Part shown: positions 47,428-56,600 of the stretch, piece by piece
How the letters are laid out: each line of letters opens with the position of its first letter
How positions within the stretch are numbered: position 1 is the first letter of the stretch
From: Ferruginibacter sp.
GTDB taxonomy: Bacteria; Bacteroidota; Bacteroidia; Chitinophagales; Chitinophagaceae
Reading direction: 5' to 3'
DNA length: 64,000 nt
Assembly (NCBI GenBank): GCA_030831945.1
Contig: JAURKC010000019.1
Span: 1 to 64,000 of the forward strand
Program-made: the position numbers and the translations under genes
The notes under the pieces: model-generated
Databases searched by the model: none
Told to the model about the DNA's origin: nothing
What the model saw: the letters and a program-made list of their open reading frames with translations, nothing else

Positions 47428-47450
47428 TCCCGACAAGTCGGGATGGGCCC
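47421..47450. repeat. Perfect 14-bp GC-rich palindrome
   Basis: GGGCCCATCCCGAC-AA-GTCGGGATGGGCCC, arms 47421-47434 and 47437-47450. It starts on the GGGCCCA that matches the tRNA 3' end. The inner TCCCGACAAGTCGGGA is a motif I believe recurs in Bacteroidota genomes (from memory, unverified). Confidence 0.7.
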
Positions 47451-47536
47451 GATTTTATTTATGAGGGTTTCTAGTAATATTCCTTTTCTTTTATTGATAA
47501 CCAATAGGATATGTGATTGAAATAGATTTATATTTC

Positions 47537-47790
47537 TCATATTTCACCTCTTTTAACCCGTTTTTGGTGAAAATCTTGCCCCGAACCTGGCCGGAAGTTA
47601 ATGAGTTTAAGATCATCAATATTGAAGTTTTTAATTTGCAATGAGACCATGTATTTCCTTTCAGGGATAGAACCTAAATATAATTTTGGATGGCATTGAA
47701 ACATGTTAAATAATCCTCCTGGTTGGTGCTGATTGAAACATCTAACTGCACCTGAGTTTATTGTATATTTGTAAGTTATAAACTTTCACT
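47537..47790 (-). pseudogene. Unidentified ORF fragment, about 83 codons
   Basis: The minus-strand frame is open from about 47790 to a TGA at 47537-47539; the first ATG is at 47704 (55 codons). The translation looks coding (CFNQHQPGGLFNMFQCHPKL, YLGSIPERKYMVSLQIKNFN, IDDLKLINF, then RPGSGQDF). The SGQ block is also visible in the reading frame of the direct-repeat copy at 47275. No known family; could be a decayed gene or a chance ORF. Confidence 0.3.
47764..47771 (+). promoter_or_regulatory. Candidate -7 promoter box for surface-protein pair
   Basis: TATATTTG fits TAnnTTTG, 36 bp before the ATG at 47808. No well-spaced -33 box. Confidence 0.45.
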
Positions 47791-47807
47791 CATTAATATG
47801 TTTCCCA

Positions 47808-48491
47808 ATGATGAAGAATATGTTTTATTTATTAGGTGTTCTGTTGTCTTTGGATGGTTATACTCAAACTGGTATTGGAACAACTTCACCTGTTAATAAG
47901 TTTCAAGTGGAAACTACCGCAGCAGCTCCTCTTACTTCGGGGTCTGGTTTCAATGGAAACTTAAGATTAGGCGCTACTGGAGCAAATCAAGTTTTAGATT
48001 TTGGACTAGGTACAACTTTTGGATGGTTACAAGCAAGACATAAAACTATTTATAGTGAAAATTATTTTTTAGCATTAAATCCTAATGGAGGCAATGTGGG
48101 GATTAATAAATCAAATCCTGCAAAAGCACTAGATGTCACAGGTGATATTGCAGTAAGTGGCGCATTAACTGGCGGGAATTTAGTCGCTTCAAAATTAAGC
48201 GGTTTTGTTTCTAATATTACATCTATATCAGCGGGAAGAGATTTGTCTTTATCTGACAATGGCACTATTTTGCGTTCAACTGCTACATCAGGAATAACGA
48301 TCGGTTTACCTGCTTCTGGAATTCCAGAGGGTTTTAATTGTATGTTATTACAAAGTGATATTGGACAAATTACTTTCTCAGGTACATTTTATAATAGAAA
48401 TGGTTTTAATAAAACCGCAGGCCGCTATTCAATACTAACTATTCTTTATGCAGGTGGGATATACATTGTTTCAGGAGAAATGAGTAATTAA
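47808..48491 (+). CDS. Secreted tail-fibre-like repeat protein, function unknown
   Basis: 227 residues (two consecutive ATGs at 47808 and 47811) with a signal peptide (about 1-19, DGYTQ). The mature N-terminus GIGTTSPVNKFQVETT and the later NVGINKSNPAKALDVTGDIAVSGALTGG are the trimeric fibre-type pattern common in Bacteroidota exported proteins and phage tail fibres. The C-terminal half (GRDLSLSDNGTILRS, FYNRNGFNKTAGRYSILTILY) is beta-rich. No S74 peptidase domain. One base separates it from the PA14/LamG gene, so they are cotranscribed. Surface role inferred. Confidence 0.65.
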   Translation: MMKNMFYLLGVLLSLDGYTQTGIGTTSPVNKFQVETTAAAPLTSGSGFNGNLRLGATGANQVLDFGLGTTFGWLQARHKTIYSENYFLALNPNGGNVGINKSNPAKALDVTGDIAVSGALTGGNLVASKLSGFVSNITSISAGRDLSLSDNGTILRSTATSGITIGLPASGIPEGFNCMLLQSDIGQITFSGTFYNRNGFNKTAGRYSILTILYAGGIYIVSGEMSN

Positions 48492-48492
48492 G

Positions 48493-49854
48493 ATGAAGAA
48501 TTTATTACTATTCTTATTTGTCCTATTTTATTTAAATTCTAATAGTCAGATTCTACCAGTACAATATTCTGTATATGAATCTAATAGAGGTAAGGGTAAT
48601 GGAAAATTAAATTATAAATTATTCAGCGTATCGACAAGTAGTGCATTTCCTGCAAGTTCTGCCGATTACGACACTTATCTCAGTACCTATGGCACTTTCA
48701 GGATAGGTGGTATATTTAATGTATTAACGAATAGTGGCACCATCAACAGCTCAGCGAGTAATTCAACAAATACAATAAACTTTTATTCCTCTGCACAATT
48801 TTTAAATTCAATTAATAATCAAAGTCCGCATGTGGGATATGATGGGAATTATTTTTCAGTTATTGTGTCTGGATATTTCATTCCAAAACAGACAGGTACG
48901 TATACTTTTTCTGTAGAAGGTGACGATGCTGTTGATTTATTTATTAATAATGTGAATGTGGCAAATCATTATGGTGGACATGGTGCTTCTGCAATAGGTA
49001 CGCACACAGGAACTATTAATTTAATTGCTGGTAAAAAGTATACTTTAAGAGGCAGATTTCAAGAGCACGCTGGTGGTGAGGTTTTTACATTATTTTGGAA
49101 GAAACCTTCAGAATCAAATGGGACTGTTTGGTTTCAGGATTCGGAGGAATTATCTTCAAATGAAGTTGTACCTTCTGGTTTAGTTTATTCATTTGACCCA
49201 GGAAATTTTTATAGCTACTCAAAAATAGGAACTGCAAATGCAACCTATAATGATTTGAATAACAATGTGTCAGGCACTTTATTGGATAACACTACTTTTT
49301 CTTCCGAAAATGGCAATGTTTTGAATTTCGATACTGATAAGGATGCAGTTGATTTTGGCACAAATATTCCAAATTTTCCTAGTTCAGATATAAGTGTTTT
49401 TCTGTGGATTAATGCAACTTCTCTCAGAAATGGTTGGAATATTTTTTTGACAAAATGGTTTAACTTTGAGATAACAACTAGCGTGTCCGATTTTCATTAT
49501 TCAATTAAAACAAATGGCGGACAAAATTTTCAAAATTTATACACTACCAATGGTAGTGATATGTTTGGGTCAACTCCCATTTCAACTTCTACATGGTATC
49601 ATATAGGTTTTACAATCTCTAATGGAAATATGCAAATGTATCTTAATGGCCAACCAGATGGTTCATTGAGGTCTAATGCAGGTAGAACCAATTATACTGC
49701 TGCTAAATTATTTCTGGGTGATCCAAGGACTGGGGGAGCAGTTACCTTTAATGGGAAAATTGGCACTATTTCTGTTTATAATAGGGCGATAGGTAGAGAA
49801 GAAGTTTTTCAGAATTTCAATATCTCCAAACACAGATACGGTTTCCCAAATTAA
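48493..49854 (+). CDS. Secreted PA14 and LamG/concanavalin A-like protein
   Basis: 453 residues with a signal peptide (about 1-20, NSNSQ). A PA14/GLEYA-type carbohydrate-binding domain spans about 105-225: FSVIVSGYFIPKQTGTYTFSVEGDDAVDLFINN, KYTLRGRFQEHAGGEVFTLFWKKP. A LamG/concanavalin A-like jelly roll spans about 240-450: YSFDPGNFYSYSK, ISVFLWINATSL, WYHIGFTISNGNMQMYLNG, KIGTISVYNRAIGREEVFQNF. No T9SS sorting domain is obvious. Translationally coupled to the upstream fibre-like gene. Together they occupy the segment between the two direct repeats. Confidence 0.8.
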   Translation: MKNLLLFLFVLFYLNSNSQILPVQYSVYESNRGKGNGKLNYKLFSVSTSSAFPASSADYDTYLSTYGTFRIGGIFNVLTNSGTINSSASNSTNTINFYSSAQFLNSINNQSPHVGYDGNYFSVIVSGYFIPKQTGTYTFSVEGDDAVDLFINNVNVANHYGGHGASAIGTHTGTINLIAGKKYTLRGRFQEHAGGEVFTLFWKKPSESNGTVWFQDSEELSSNEVVPSGLVYSFDPGNFYSYSKIGTANATYNDLNNNVSGTLLDNTTFSSENGNVLNFDTDKDAVDFGTNIPNFPSSDISVFLWINATSLRNGWNIFLTKWFNFEITTSVSDFHYSIKTNGGQNFQNLYTTNGSDMFGSTPISTSTWYHIGFTISNGNMQMYLNGQPDGSLRSNAGRTNYTAAKLFLGDPRTGGAVTFNGKIGTISVYNRAIGREEVFQNFNISKHRYGFPN

Positions 49855-49897
49855 AACAGTTACACTCGAAATTATCAGTGATTTTAATCTCATTTAA

Positions 49898-50060
49898 TCA
49901 GGGTCTAATAATTCCACCCCTTCATCTCAATTCACCCCTGTTTTCCCACTAAAAACACAAAACCTGGCCAGAACTTGGCCGAGACTTAACCCAAATAAAA
50001 AGGGTTTACACTTTTAACAGCATAAACCCTTGAAAATGATGCCTTTCGGCTGTGGGCCCA
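49898..50060 (+). repeat. Direct repeat, right copy, ending in the tRNA 3' end
   Basis: Partner of 47275-47427. It contains the same ordered blocks (ATTCACCCCTGTTTTCCCA, CTGGCCAGAACTTGGCC, AATAAAAAGGGT, hairpin) and finishes with CTGTGGGCCCA, of which the last 8 bp are the 3' acceptor end of the tRNA gene. Confidence 0.7.
50000..50031 (-). terminator. Terminator hairpin downstream of tRNA
   Basis: AAGGGTTTA (50000-50008) pairs with TAAACCCTT (50023-50031). On the minus strand it follows the tRNA gene by 22 bp and is followed by TTTTATTT. It belongs to the same position in the direct repeat as the hairpin at 47366. Confidence 0.6.
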
Positions 50061-50126
50061 CACAGATTTGAACTGTGGACCACCTGATTATGAGTCAGGT
50101 GCTCTAACCAACTGAGCTATAGGCCC
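50053..50126 (-). tRNA. tRNA with CAU anticodon (elongator Met or Ile2)
   Basis: 74 nt on the minus strand. The acceptor stem GGGCCTA pairs with TGGGCCC, the D-loop is AGCTCAGTTGGTTAGAGC, the anticodon arm CCTGACTCATAATCAGG exposes CAU, and the T arm TTCAAAT is present. The discriminator base is A and CCA is not encoded. The missing GGG/CCC anticodon-stem pairs exclude the initiator; Met versus Ile2 (modified C34, needing TilS) cannot be settled by eye. Confidence 0.9.
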
Positions 50127-50232
50127 TTTCTTCAATTATTTTGAAGATTTAGGATGCAAATATACTCAAAGACGATCAATTTAACGCTTCATTAAATTTA
50201 TTTGACGTTATTTTGCAGCTTCAAGTTTATTT

Positions 50233-50952
50233 ATGAAACAAACATTTTTATTAGTTCTAGCAGTTACTTTATTAGGCACTGCCTTTGGCCAAACAAAAAA
50301 AGACTGGAGTAAAGTGGTGACCTCAGGTGCTGGCGATCATTTTATGATTTCTTTCTCCAAAGATGGATGGAATGGAACACCAGATAGCATCGACAAAAGA
50401 ATGGGTGGTTTTTCGCGTGGACTTAACATCGCCTTCATGCTCAATAAACCTTTCAAAAGCGATGCCCGTTTTAGTGTGGCATTTGGACTAGGCATTAGTC
50501 ATAGTAGCATATTTTTTAAAAAAACTGATATCGGTTTAAGGTCATCGGCTTCCCTTTTGCCCTTCACCAATCTTGATTCTGCTAACCATTTTAAAAAATA
50601 CAAATTAGCCACCTCTTTTCTTGAAGCGCCAATAGAAATTCGCTATACCGCTGACCCGGTGAATGAAAAAAAAAGCTGGAAATTTGCTCTAGGTGTTAAA
50701 GTAGGTACCATGGTTAATGCGCATACAAAAGGAAAAACGCTCGTAAGCAGAACGAATGGTACCTTGAACTCTTATACCGTAAAGGAAAGTAAAACTTCCT
50801 TTTTTAATGGTACCCGACTAGCAGCAACTGCAAGGGTTGGATTAGGTAACTTCTCTCTTTTTGGCACTTATTCTATTACACCACTGCTTAAAGACTTTGC
50901 TGGACCTTCTTTTAGACCTTACCAACTTGGACTTTGTATTAGCGGACTCTAA
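50233..50952 (+). CDS. Outer-membrane beta-barrel protein, PorT-like family
   Basis: 239 residues with a signal peptide (about 1-19, TAFGQ). The mature part shows barrel strands FMISFSKDGWNG, FSRGLNIAFML, FSVAFGLGISHSSIFFK, SFLEAPIEIRYTAD and KFALGVKVGTMV, and the SFLEAPIEIRY segment is typical of PorT-family/beta-barrel_2 proteins of Bacteroidota. It is too divergent to claim the T9SS component PorT itself. It ends at a strong terminator before purF. Confidence 0.72.
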   Translation: MKQTFLLVLAVTLLGTAFGQTKKDWSKVVTSGAGDHFMISFSKDGWNGTPDSIDKRMGGFSRGLNIAFMLNKPFKSDARFSVAFGLGISHSSIFFKKTDIGLRSSASLLPFTNLDSANHFKKYKLATSFLEAPIEIRYTADPVNEKKSWKFALGVKVGTMVNAHTKGKTLVSRTNGTLNSYTVKESKTSFFNGTRLAATARVGLGNFSLFGTYSITPLLKDFAGPSFRPYQLGLCISGL

Positions 50953-50972
50953 TAATAAAAATTTAAATATTT

Positions 50973-50999
50973 AATCCCGGCCATTAGCCGGGATTTTTA
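50973..50999 (+). terminator. Intrinsic terminator before purF
   Basis: AATCCCGGC (50973-50981) pairs with GCCGGGATT (50987-50995), loop CATTA, followed by TTT. Confidence 0.85.
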
Positions 51000-51012
51000 G
51001 TTTACAATAGTT

Positions 51013-51020
51013 TAACTTTG
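51013..51020 (+). promoter_or_regulatory. Candidate -7 promoter box for purF
   Basis: TAACTTTG is an exact TAnnTTTG match, 16 bp before the ATG, directly after the upstream terminator. Confidence 0.5.
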
Positions 51021-51036
51021 TGACTTATTTTACTAC

Positions 51037-52884
51037 ATGAGCGACGAAATTAAACACGAATGTGGGCTTGCTTTCATTCGACTTCGCAAACCTTTTAGTT
51101 ACTACCAGCAAAAATATGGATCGGTAATGTACGGCCTTAATAAGCTGTATTTATTGATGGAAAAGCAACACAATCGTGGTCAAGATGGTGCTGGTGTTGC
51201 TACTGTAAAACTAAATGTAGAGCCTGGCTACCCTTTTTTACATCGCCTTAGAAGCAGTGCCAATCAGCCGATTGCTGATCTTTTTTCTCGCATCGGTCAA
51301 GAAATAGAAGAGATAGAAAAATATCAACCGGATATTAAAAATCATCCTGGCCTGATGAAAGGCCATATCAATTACTTGGGCGAATTATTATTAGGCCATC
51401 TGCGATATGGCACCCAAGGAAAAAATAATGTAGAGTTTTGCCATCCCTTTATCAAAAGAGATACAATCCCTTCTAGAAACTTAGCCCTAGCTGGTAACTT
51501 CAATTTAGTTAATACCGAAGAATTATTTAGCCAAATTGGAATGGAACCAGGTGTTTTTCAAAAACAAAGTGACCTGGCTGCCATGATGGAAGTAATCCAC
51601 CATTTTATGGTTAAAGCAGATGAAGCTTTTCCTGGCAAACTAGATATCAGTAAAGTGTTGCAAAAAGCTGTACCGCTATTTGATGGCGGATTTAATTTCT
51701 GCGGATTAGTAGGTAACGGTAGCGCTTTTGTTGTGAGAGATGCTCATGGTATTCGTCCTTCTTATTATTATATTAATGAGGATGTAATTGTTGCCGCTAG
51801 TGAAAGAGCTGCTATCAGAACCGCTTTCAATGTAGGAGAAAATGAAGTGATGGAACTAATGCCCGGATTTGGTTTACTAGTAGATGCTGACGGCAATTAT
51901 AAAGTTGAACAAATTATGGAAGCTAAGGAAAGAAAAGCCTGTAGCTTCGAACGTATTTATTTTAGCCGCGGTAGTGATGAGAAAATTTATAAAGAAAGAA
52001 AAGCGCTAGGTCGTTATTTAAGTGAACCCGTTTTAAAAGCAGTGGACTACGATCTTAGAAATACCATCTTCTCTTTCATCCCTAATACTGCCGAGACTGC
52101 CTTTTATGGTCTAGTAAAAGGTGCGGACGACTACCTCAAAAAAATTAAAGTAGAACGAATTTTAAGTTGGGGTAATGATTTTGATGAAGCTAAACTAACT
52201 GAAATGATTAGCCGCAAAATCAGGTTCGAAAAAATTGCTATCAAGGATGTAAAACTGCGCACCTTCATTACCGAAGATAGCAGTAGAAATGAAATGGTAC
52301 AGCACGTGTACGATATCACCTATGGCACAGTTAGAAAAGATATTGATACCCTAGTGGTCATTGATGACTCCATTGTTAGAGGTACTACTTTAAGACAAAG
52401 TATCATCCGAATGTTGGCTAGGCTATCACCAAAAAAAATTATCGTAGTTTCTTCTGCTCCTCAAATACGCTATCCAGATTGTTATGGAATTGACATGAGT
52501 AAAATGGGAGATTTTATTGCCTTTAGAGCAGCTATCGACCTAATCTATGAAACCAAACAAGAGAGTTTATTAGGAGAGCTGCTATCTCAATGCAAAGAAT
52601 TAGAGAAGCAAGGTCAACTTCACACTGAAAACGTAGTTAGAAAATTATACAAACCTTTCACAGTAGAACAAGTATCCGATAAAATTGCACAACTGATTAC
52701 TCCAAAAGAAATTACGATACCAGTAAGTCTGATTTATCAAACCATTGAAACCTTACACCTTGCCTGTCCGACCAACACGGGCGACTGGTATTTTACTGGC
52801 AACTATCCAACTCCAGGCGGGAATCGTGTTTGCAATAAAGCCTTCATGAATTATATGGAAGGAAAAGATGTGAGAGGATATTAA
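51037..52884 (+). CDS. purF: Amidophosphoribosyltransferase-like class II glutamine amidotransferase
   Basis: 615 residues. The N-terminal class II glutaminase has its nucleophile at C9 (HECGLAFIRL), so an eight-residue propeptide must be removed, as in some PurF enzymes. RGQDGAGVAT and HLRYGTQG are glutaminase blocks, and DGGFNFCGLVGNGSAFVVRDAHGIRP spans the domain. The phosphoribosyltransferase PRPP motif is LVVIDDSIVRGTT. The enzyme makes phosphoribosylamine, the first step of purine synthesis. It is over 100 residues longer than E. coli PurF, with extra sequence around 85-125 and at the C-terminus (about 530-615), a long form I associate with Bacteroidota. SixA follows after 66 bp. Confidence 0.87.
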   Translation: MSDEIKHECGLAFIRLRKPFSYYQQKYGSVMYGLNKLYLLMEKQHNRGQDGAGVATVKLNVEPGYPFLHRLRSSANQPIADLFSRIGQEIEEIEKYQPDIKNHPGLMKGHINYLGELLLGHLRYGTQGKNNVEFCHPFIKRDTIPSRNLALAGNFNLVNTEELFSQIGMEPGVFQKQSDLAAMMEVIHHFMVKADEAFPGKLDISKVLQKAVPLFDGGFNFCGLVGNGSAFVVRDAHGIRPSYYYINEDVIVAASERAAIRTAFNVGENEVMELMPGFGLLVDADGNYKVEQIMEAKERKACSFERIYFSRGSDEKIYKERKALGRYLSEPVLKAVDYDLRNTIFSFIPNTAETAFYGLVKGADDYLKKIKVERILSWGNDFDEAKLTEMISRKIRFEKIAIKDVKLRTFITEDSSRNEMVQHVYDITYGTVRKDIDTLVVIDDSIVRGTTLRQSIIRMLARLSPKKIIVVSSAPQIRYPDCYGIDMSKMGDFIAFRAAIDLIYETKQESLLGELLSQCKELEKQGQLHTENVVRKLYKPFTVEQVSDKIAQLITPKEITIPVSLIYQTIETLHLACPTNTGDWYFTGNYPTPGGNRVCNKAFMNYMEGKDVRGY

Positions 52885-52950
52885 TACGGATCAGCAGAAA
52901 TTTATTATTGAAAAATTGTTGGATAAAATGCAGCATTTAGCATCAAAAAA

Positions 52951-53487
52951 ATGCCTTATAAAAAAATTATTTCCATCGATACAAGTGAAAGCAAAATCTT
53001 GCTAATTATTCGACATGCAAAAAGCAGTTGGGAATTGGGCACCTTGAGCGATTTTGATCGGCCGCTAAATGATAGAGGTAAAAAAGATGCCCCCATGATG
53101 GCCAAAAGATTACTCGATAAAAAAATAAAAATAGATGCCTTTGTTTCGAGTCCTGCTAAAAGAGCAAAAAAAACAGCTGAATTTTTTTGTGAAGAATACA
53201 GCCAATCAATTGATTCGATAGCATTCATTGCATCCCTATACCATGCTGGAGTAGATGATTTTTATGCGGTAGCAGAACAGCTCGATGATCGCTTTAATAC
53301 AGTAGCTATTTTCTCTCATAACCCTGGAATTACTTATTTTGTAAACACGCTTTCTGATCAACTACAAATAGATGACATGCCCACCTGTAGCATATTTGCC
53401 ATTAAAGTACAAACAAAAAAATGGGGAGAATTTAAACAGGCGAAGAAAGAATTTATATTTTTTGATTACCCCAAAAAAACAGGTTAA
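52951..53487 (+). CDS. sixA: SixA-like histidine phosphatase
   Basis: 178 residues of the histidine phosphatase superfamily. The RHG-type motif is LIIRHAKSSW (nucleophile His in RHAK), with FDRPLNDRGKKDA and SSPAKRAKKTAEFF downstream and the second His in FSHNPGI. This is the SixA subgroup, which removes phosphate from phosphohistidine of signalling proteins. About 20 residues precede the core, so translation might begin later, but no better start is visible. Downstream of purF on the same strand. Confidence 0.85.
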   Translation: MPYKKIISIDTSESKILLIIRHAKSSWELGTLSDFDRPLNDRGKKDAPMMAKRLLDKKIKIDAFVSSPAKRAKKTAEFFCEEYSQSIDSIAFIASLYHAGVDDFYAVAEQLDDRFNTVAIFSHNPGITYFVNTLSDQLQIDDMPTCSIFAIKVQTKKWGEFKQAKKEFIFFDYPKKTG

Positions 53488-53656
53488 TCTGAATGTTGAA
53501 ATGCCAACTTAAATGGCTATAAAATAGTAATATGCCACTACATCTTTACTACCACTCCAATCATTTAACAATTTGGTAATATTAAAAACACATTTATTAA
53601 ACAATTATTTCAAAAACTTTGCGCCTCAATCAATTTACACCAAAAACCTACAATAT

Positions 53657-56600
53657 ATGATGAAAAAATTTAACATAATAACAGTTTTCTTTCTGTTATT
53701 AACCCTATTGGGGAAAGCTCAGGAAACAACTTCTGAAATTCAAGGGATTGTTACCGACAGTAAAGGAGCTCCACTAGCTGGTGCTACTATTGTTGCCGAG
53801 CATACTCCAACAGGCACAAAGTACACTACCACTAGTAGAAATGATGGTCGCTACAACTTAGCTAACCTTCGTATAGGTGGTCCATATGTAATTACTGAAA
53901 ATTATGTAGGTTATACTAAACAACAAATAGATAATGTTACCCTTTCATTGGGTATTGTATTTAAAGCTGATTTTGTTACCTCTTCCGTTACTACCGAGTT
54001 AGCCAACGTGGTATTAAGTGCAACGAGACAAAACAAAGTTTTCAATAATGGACGTACTGGTCAGCAAGAAATCATCTCTCGTAATCAAATCGAAAGACTT
54101 CCTACTATCAATCGTAGTTTACAGGATTTTACAAAATTAGAGCCTACTTCCAACGGCCTTAGCTTTGGTGGACGTAGTAGCCAATACAACAACGTTACTG
54201 TAGATGGTGCAAATTTTAATAACTCATTCGGTCTTGCAGGTACCCTTGGTGGTCAGACAAGATCTGAACCTATTAGTTTGGATGCGATTGAGCAAATTCA
54301 AGTTAACGTTTCTCCCTATGATGTTCGTCAAGGTGGTTTTACAGGTGCTGGTATCAACACTGTTACAAAAAGTGGAACCAATCAATTGAAAGCATCGGTT
54401 TATTCTTATTCAAAAGATGAAAATACTCAAGGCTACAAAGTTGCAAATGCAGTAGTAACTAAAATTCCTATCATATATAATTTAAGAGGTTTTTCACTTG
54501 GTGGAGCAATCGTTAAAAACAAAATTTTCTTTTTTGTAAGTGGTGAACAAGTTCGCCAAGAATTACCTGCTACTAGCTTTATTGCCTCTGATGCAAATAA
54601 TCCAGTAACTCCTGGAATTGTATCAATAGCAAATGCAGATACGCTAAGAAAATTGTCTGAATTTTTACAATCTAAATACGGTTATTCAACAGGAGAATTT
54701 CAAGGGTACAATCAAAAAACACAAAGTGATAAAATCACCGCTAAAATTGATTGGAACATCAACGATAAAAATACCCTTACCCTTAAATACAATTTCCTTA
54801 AGTCTGCTACCGACCAATTTCCAAGTACTAGTAGAAATGGATTCTCGGGTTTCATAAATGGTCAGCAGCCAGGTAACTTAGCGATGCCTTTTCAAAACAG
54901 CGGCTATGTGATCAACAACAACTTCAATATTTTAATAGCTGAATTAAATACTCGTATTAGCAACAAAGCAAACAATAAGTTGCAAGTTGGTTTTACGCAG
55001 TTAAGAGACTTCCGTGCTCCTCTAGGAAATACAAATATGCCATTGGTTGATATTTTATTAAGTGGAAATATCTACACTTCTTTTGGTTACGAGCCTTTTA
55101 CCTACAACAACAAACTAAATTCAGATGTTTTTCAATTTTCTGATAACCTAACCTTGTACAAAGGAAGTCATGAAATTACTGTTGGAACTCAAAATTATTT
55201 CAGAAAATATTTAAATGGTTTTGCTCCTGCTTATCAAGGCCTATTTCAATTTAATAGCTTAACTGATTTCTACAATAGTGCTAATGGAGTAAGTGGTGCG
55301 AATGCTAGAAACTATGGTGTTCAATATTCTGCTTTAGCAGATGGTTCATTCCCTTATGCAAAAGCTGGTGTAGACGAACTTGGATTATATGGTCAAGATA
55401 AATGGAGGGTTACTAATAACTTTACCTTTACTTATGGCTTAAGAATTGATTACTCTACTTACACTGGAACCTTTGATCAGAATCCAAATTTTGCTGCTTT
55501 ACCTTTTGCTGAAGGCGCAAAGTATGATGTAGGTAAAAAACCTAAGAGTATTCCACTGGTATCACCTAGATTAGGTTTTAACTGGGATGTAAAAGGAGAT
55601 AAATCTATTCAATTACGTGGTGGTGCTGGTATTTTCTCTGGTCCTCCTCCTTTTGTTTGGATCAGTAATCAAGCTAGTAATAATGGGGTTCAATTTGGAT
55701 CGATTACTTATTCTGGTGCTAATGCTAAACCTTTCAATACTAACCCTGATGCTTACAAACCAACTTCTGGTTCTGCCAATACAGCTTATGGAATTGCAGT
55801 TTCTGATAACGATTTCAAATATCCAAGTGTAATTAAATCTGGCTTGGCATTGGATAAAAAATTCGAAAATGATCTAGTAGTTACTTTGGAAGGAACTTAT
55901 ACAAAAGATATAAATGCAGTTTACTATTCCAATATTAACTTGAATCAAAATGGAACGCAAGCTATTGATTTGATCATGTGGAAAGATAGAGTACGTTATG
56001 CTGGAACTTCTGGTAGCAGTAATAAAATTTATTCTGGAGCAGGGGGAGCTTCTGCAATAAATCCAAATATTAATAACGCTATTTTAATGAAGAATACCAA
56101 TCTTGGATTTTCATATACTGCCACTGGAAGAATTCAAAAATCAGTTGGAAATTTATTTATGAGTGCTGCGTACACTTATTCTAAATCACAAAATGCAGCA
56201 GAAGGTGGTAGTACTGCTGGTGGATTATGGAGTGGAAGACCTGTACAAGGAAATCCTAACACTGCTAATATGGCCAATGCATCATGGTTTCAGCCACACA
56301 GAGTGGTAGGATTTGCTTCTTACAAATTTGAATATGCAAAACATTATGCAACTAGCATTGGTATCTACTACGAAGCAGCACCTGTTGGCGTTACTTCTTA
56401 TGTTTATAATGGCGACTTAAATAATGATGGAAATACTGGTAACGATCTTATCTATATTCCAAGAGCTGCAAAAGAAATTTTATTAGTTAAATCTGGATCA
56501 GGTGGATTAGGTACTGGTGCAGGTGGTAGTTCTGACCCTCGTACTCCTGCTCAAATTTGGTCACAGTTAAATAACTTTATCAACCAAGATAAATATCTTG

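Larger units (their letters stand above)
46952..47807. other. 856-bp degenerate region with repeats and decayed reading frames
   Basis: No intact gene. It contains a GC-rich inverted repeat (47016-47078), two minus-strand ORF remnants (47098-47262 and 47537-47790), the left copy of a ~155-bp direct repeat (47275-47427) with a terminator hairpin, and a perfect GC-rich palindrome (47421-47450). A further faint match to the repeat lies at about 47541-47600. This is the most scarred part of the window. Confidence 0.6.

Noticed and set aside
47421..47450. Palindrome as a simple transcription terminator
   Set aside because: The 2-nt loop is too tight and there is no clean T-run; a hairpin terminator already lies at 47366. 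A recombination or repeat origin fits better.
47016..47450. Retron or group II intron RNA
   Set aside because: No reverse transcriptase gene or domain V-like structure in the neighbourhood; only inverted repeats are visible.
50041..50130. Short antisense reading frame across the tRNA (reads like TDLNCGPPDYESGALTN)
   Set aside because: This is the familiar spurious translation of a tRNA gene on its opposite strand, not a protein gene.
53573..53656. N-terminal extension of the Oar-like receptor from a TTG codon
   Set aside because: The extension precedes a standard signal peptide beginning at ATG 53657 and has no signal character of its own.
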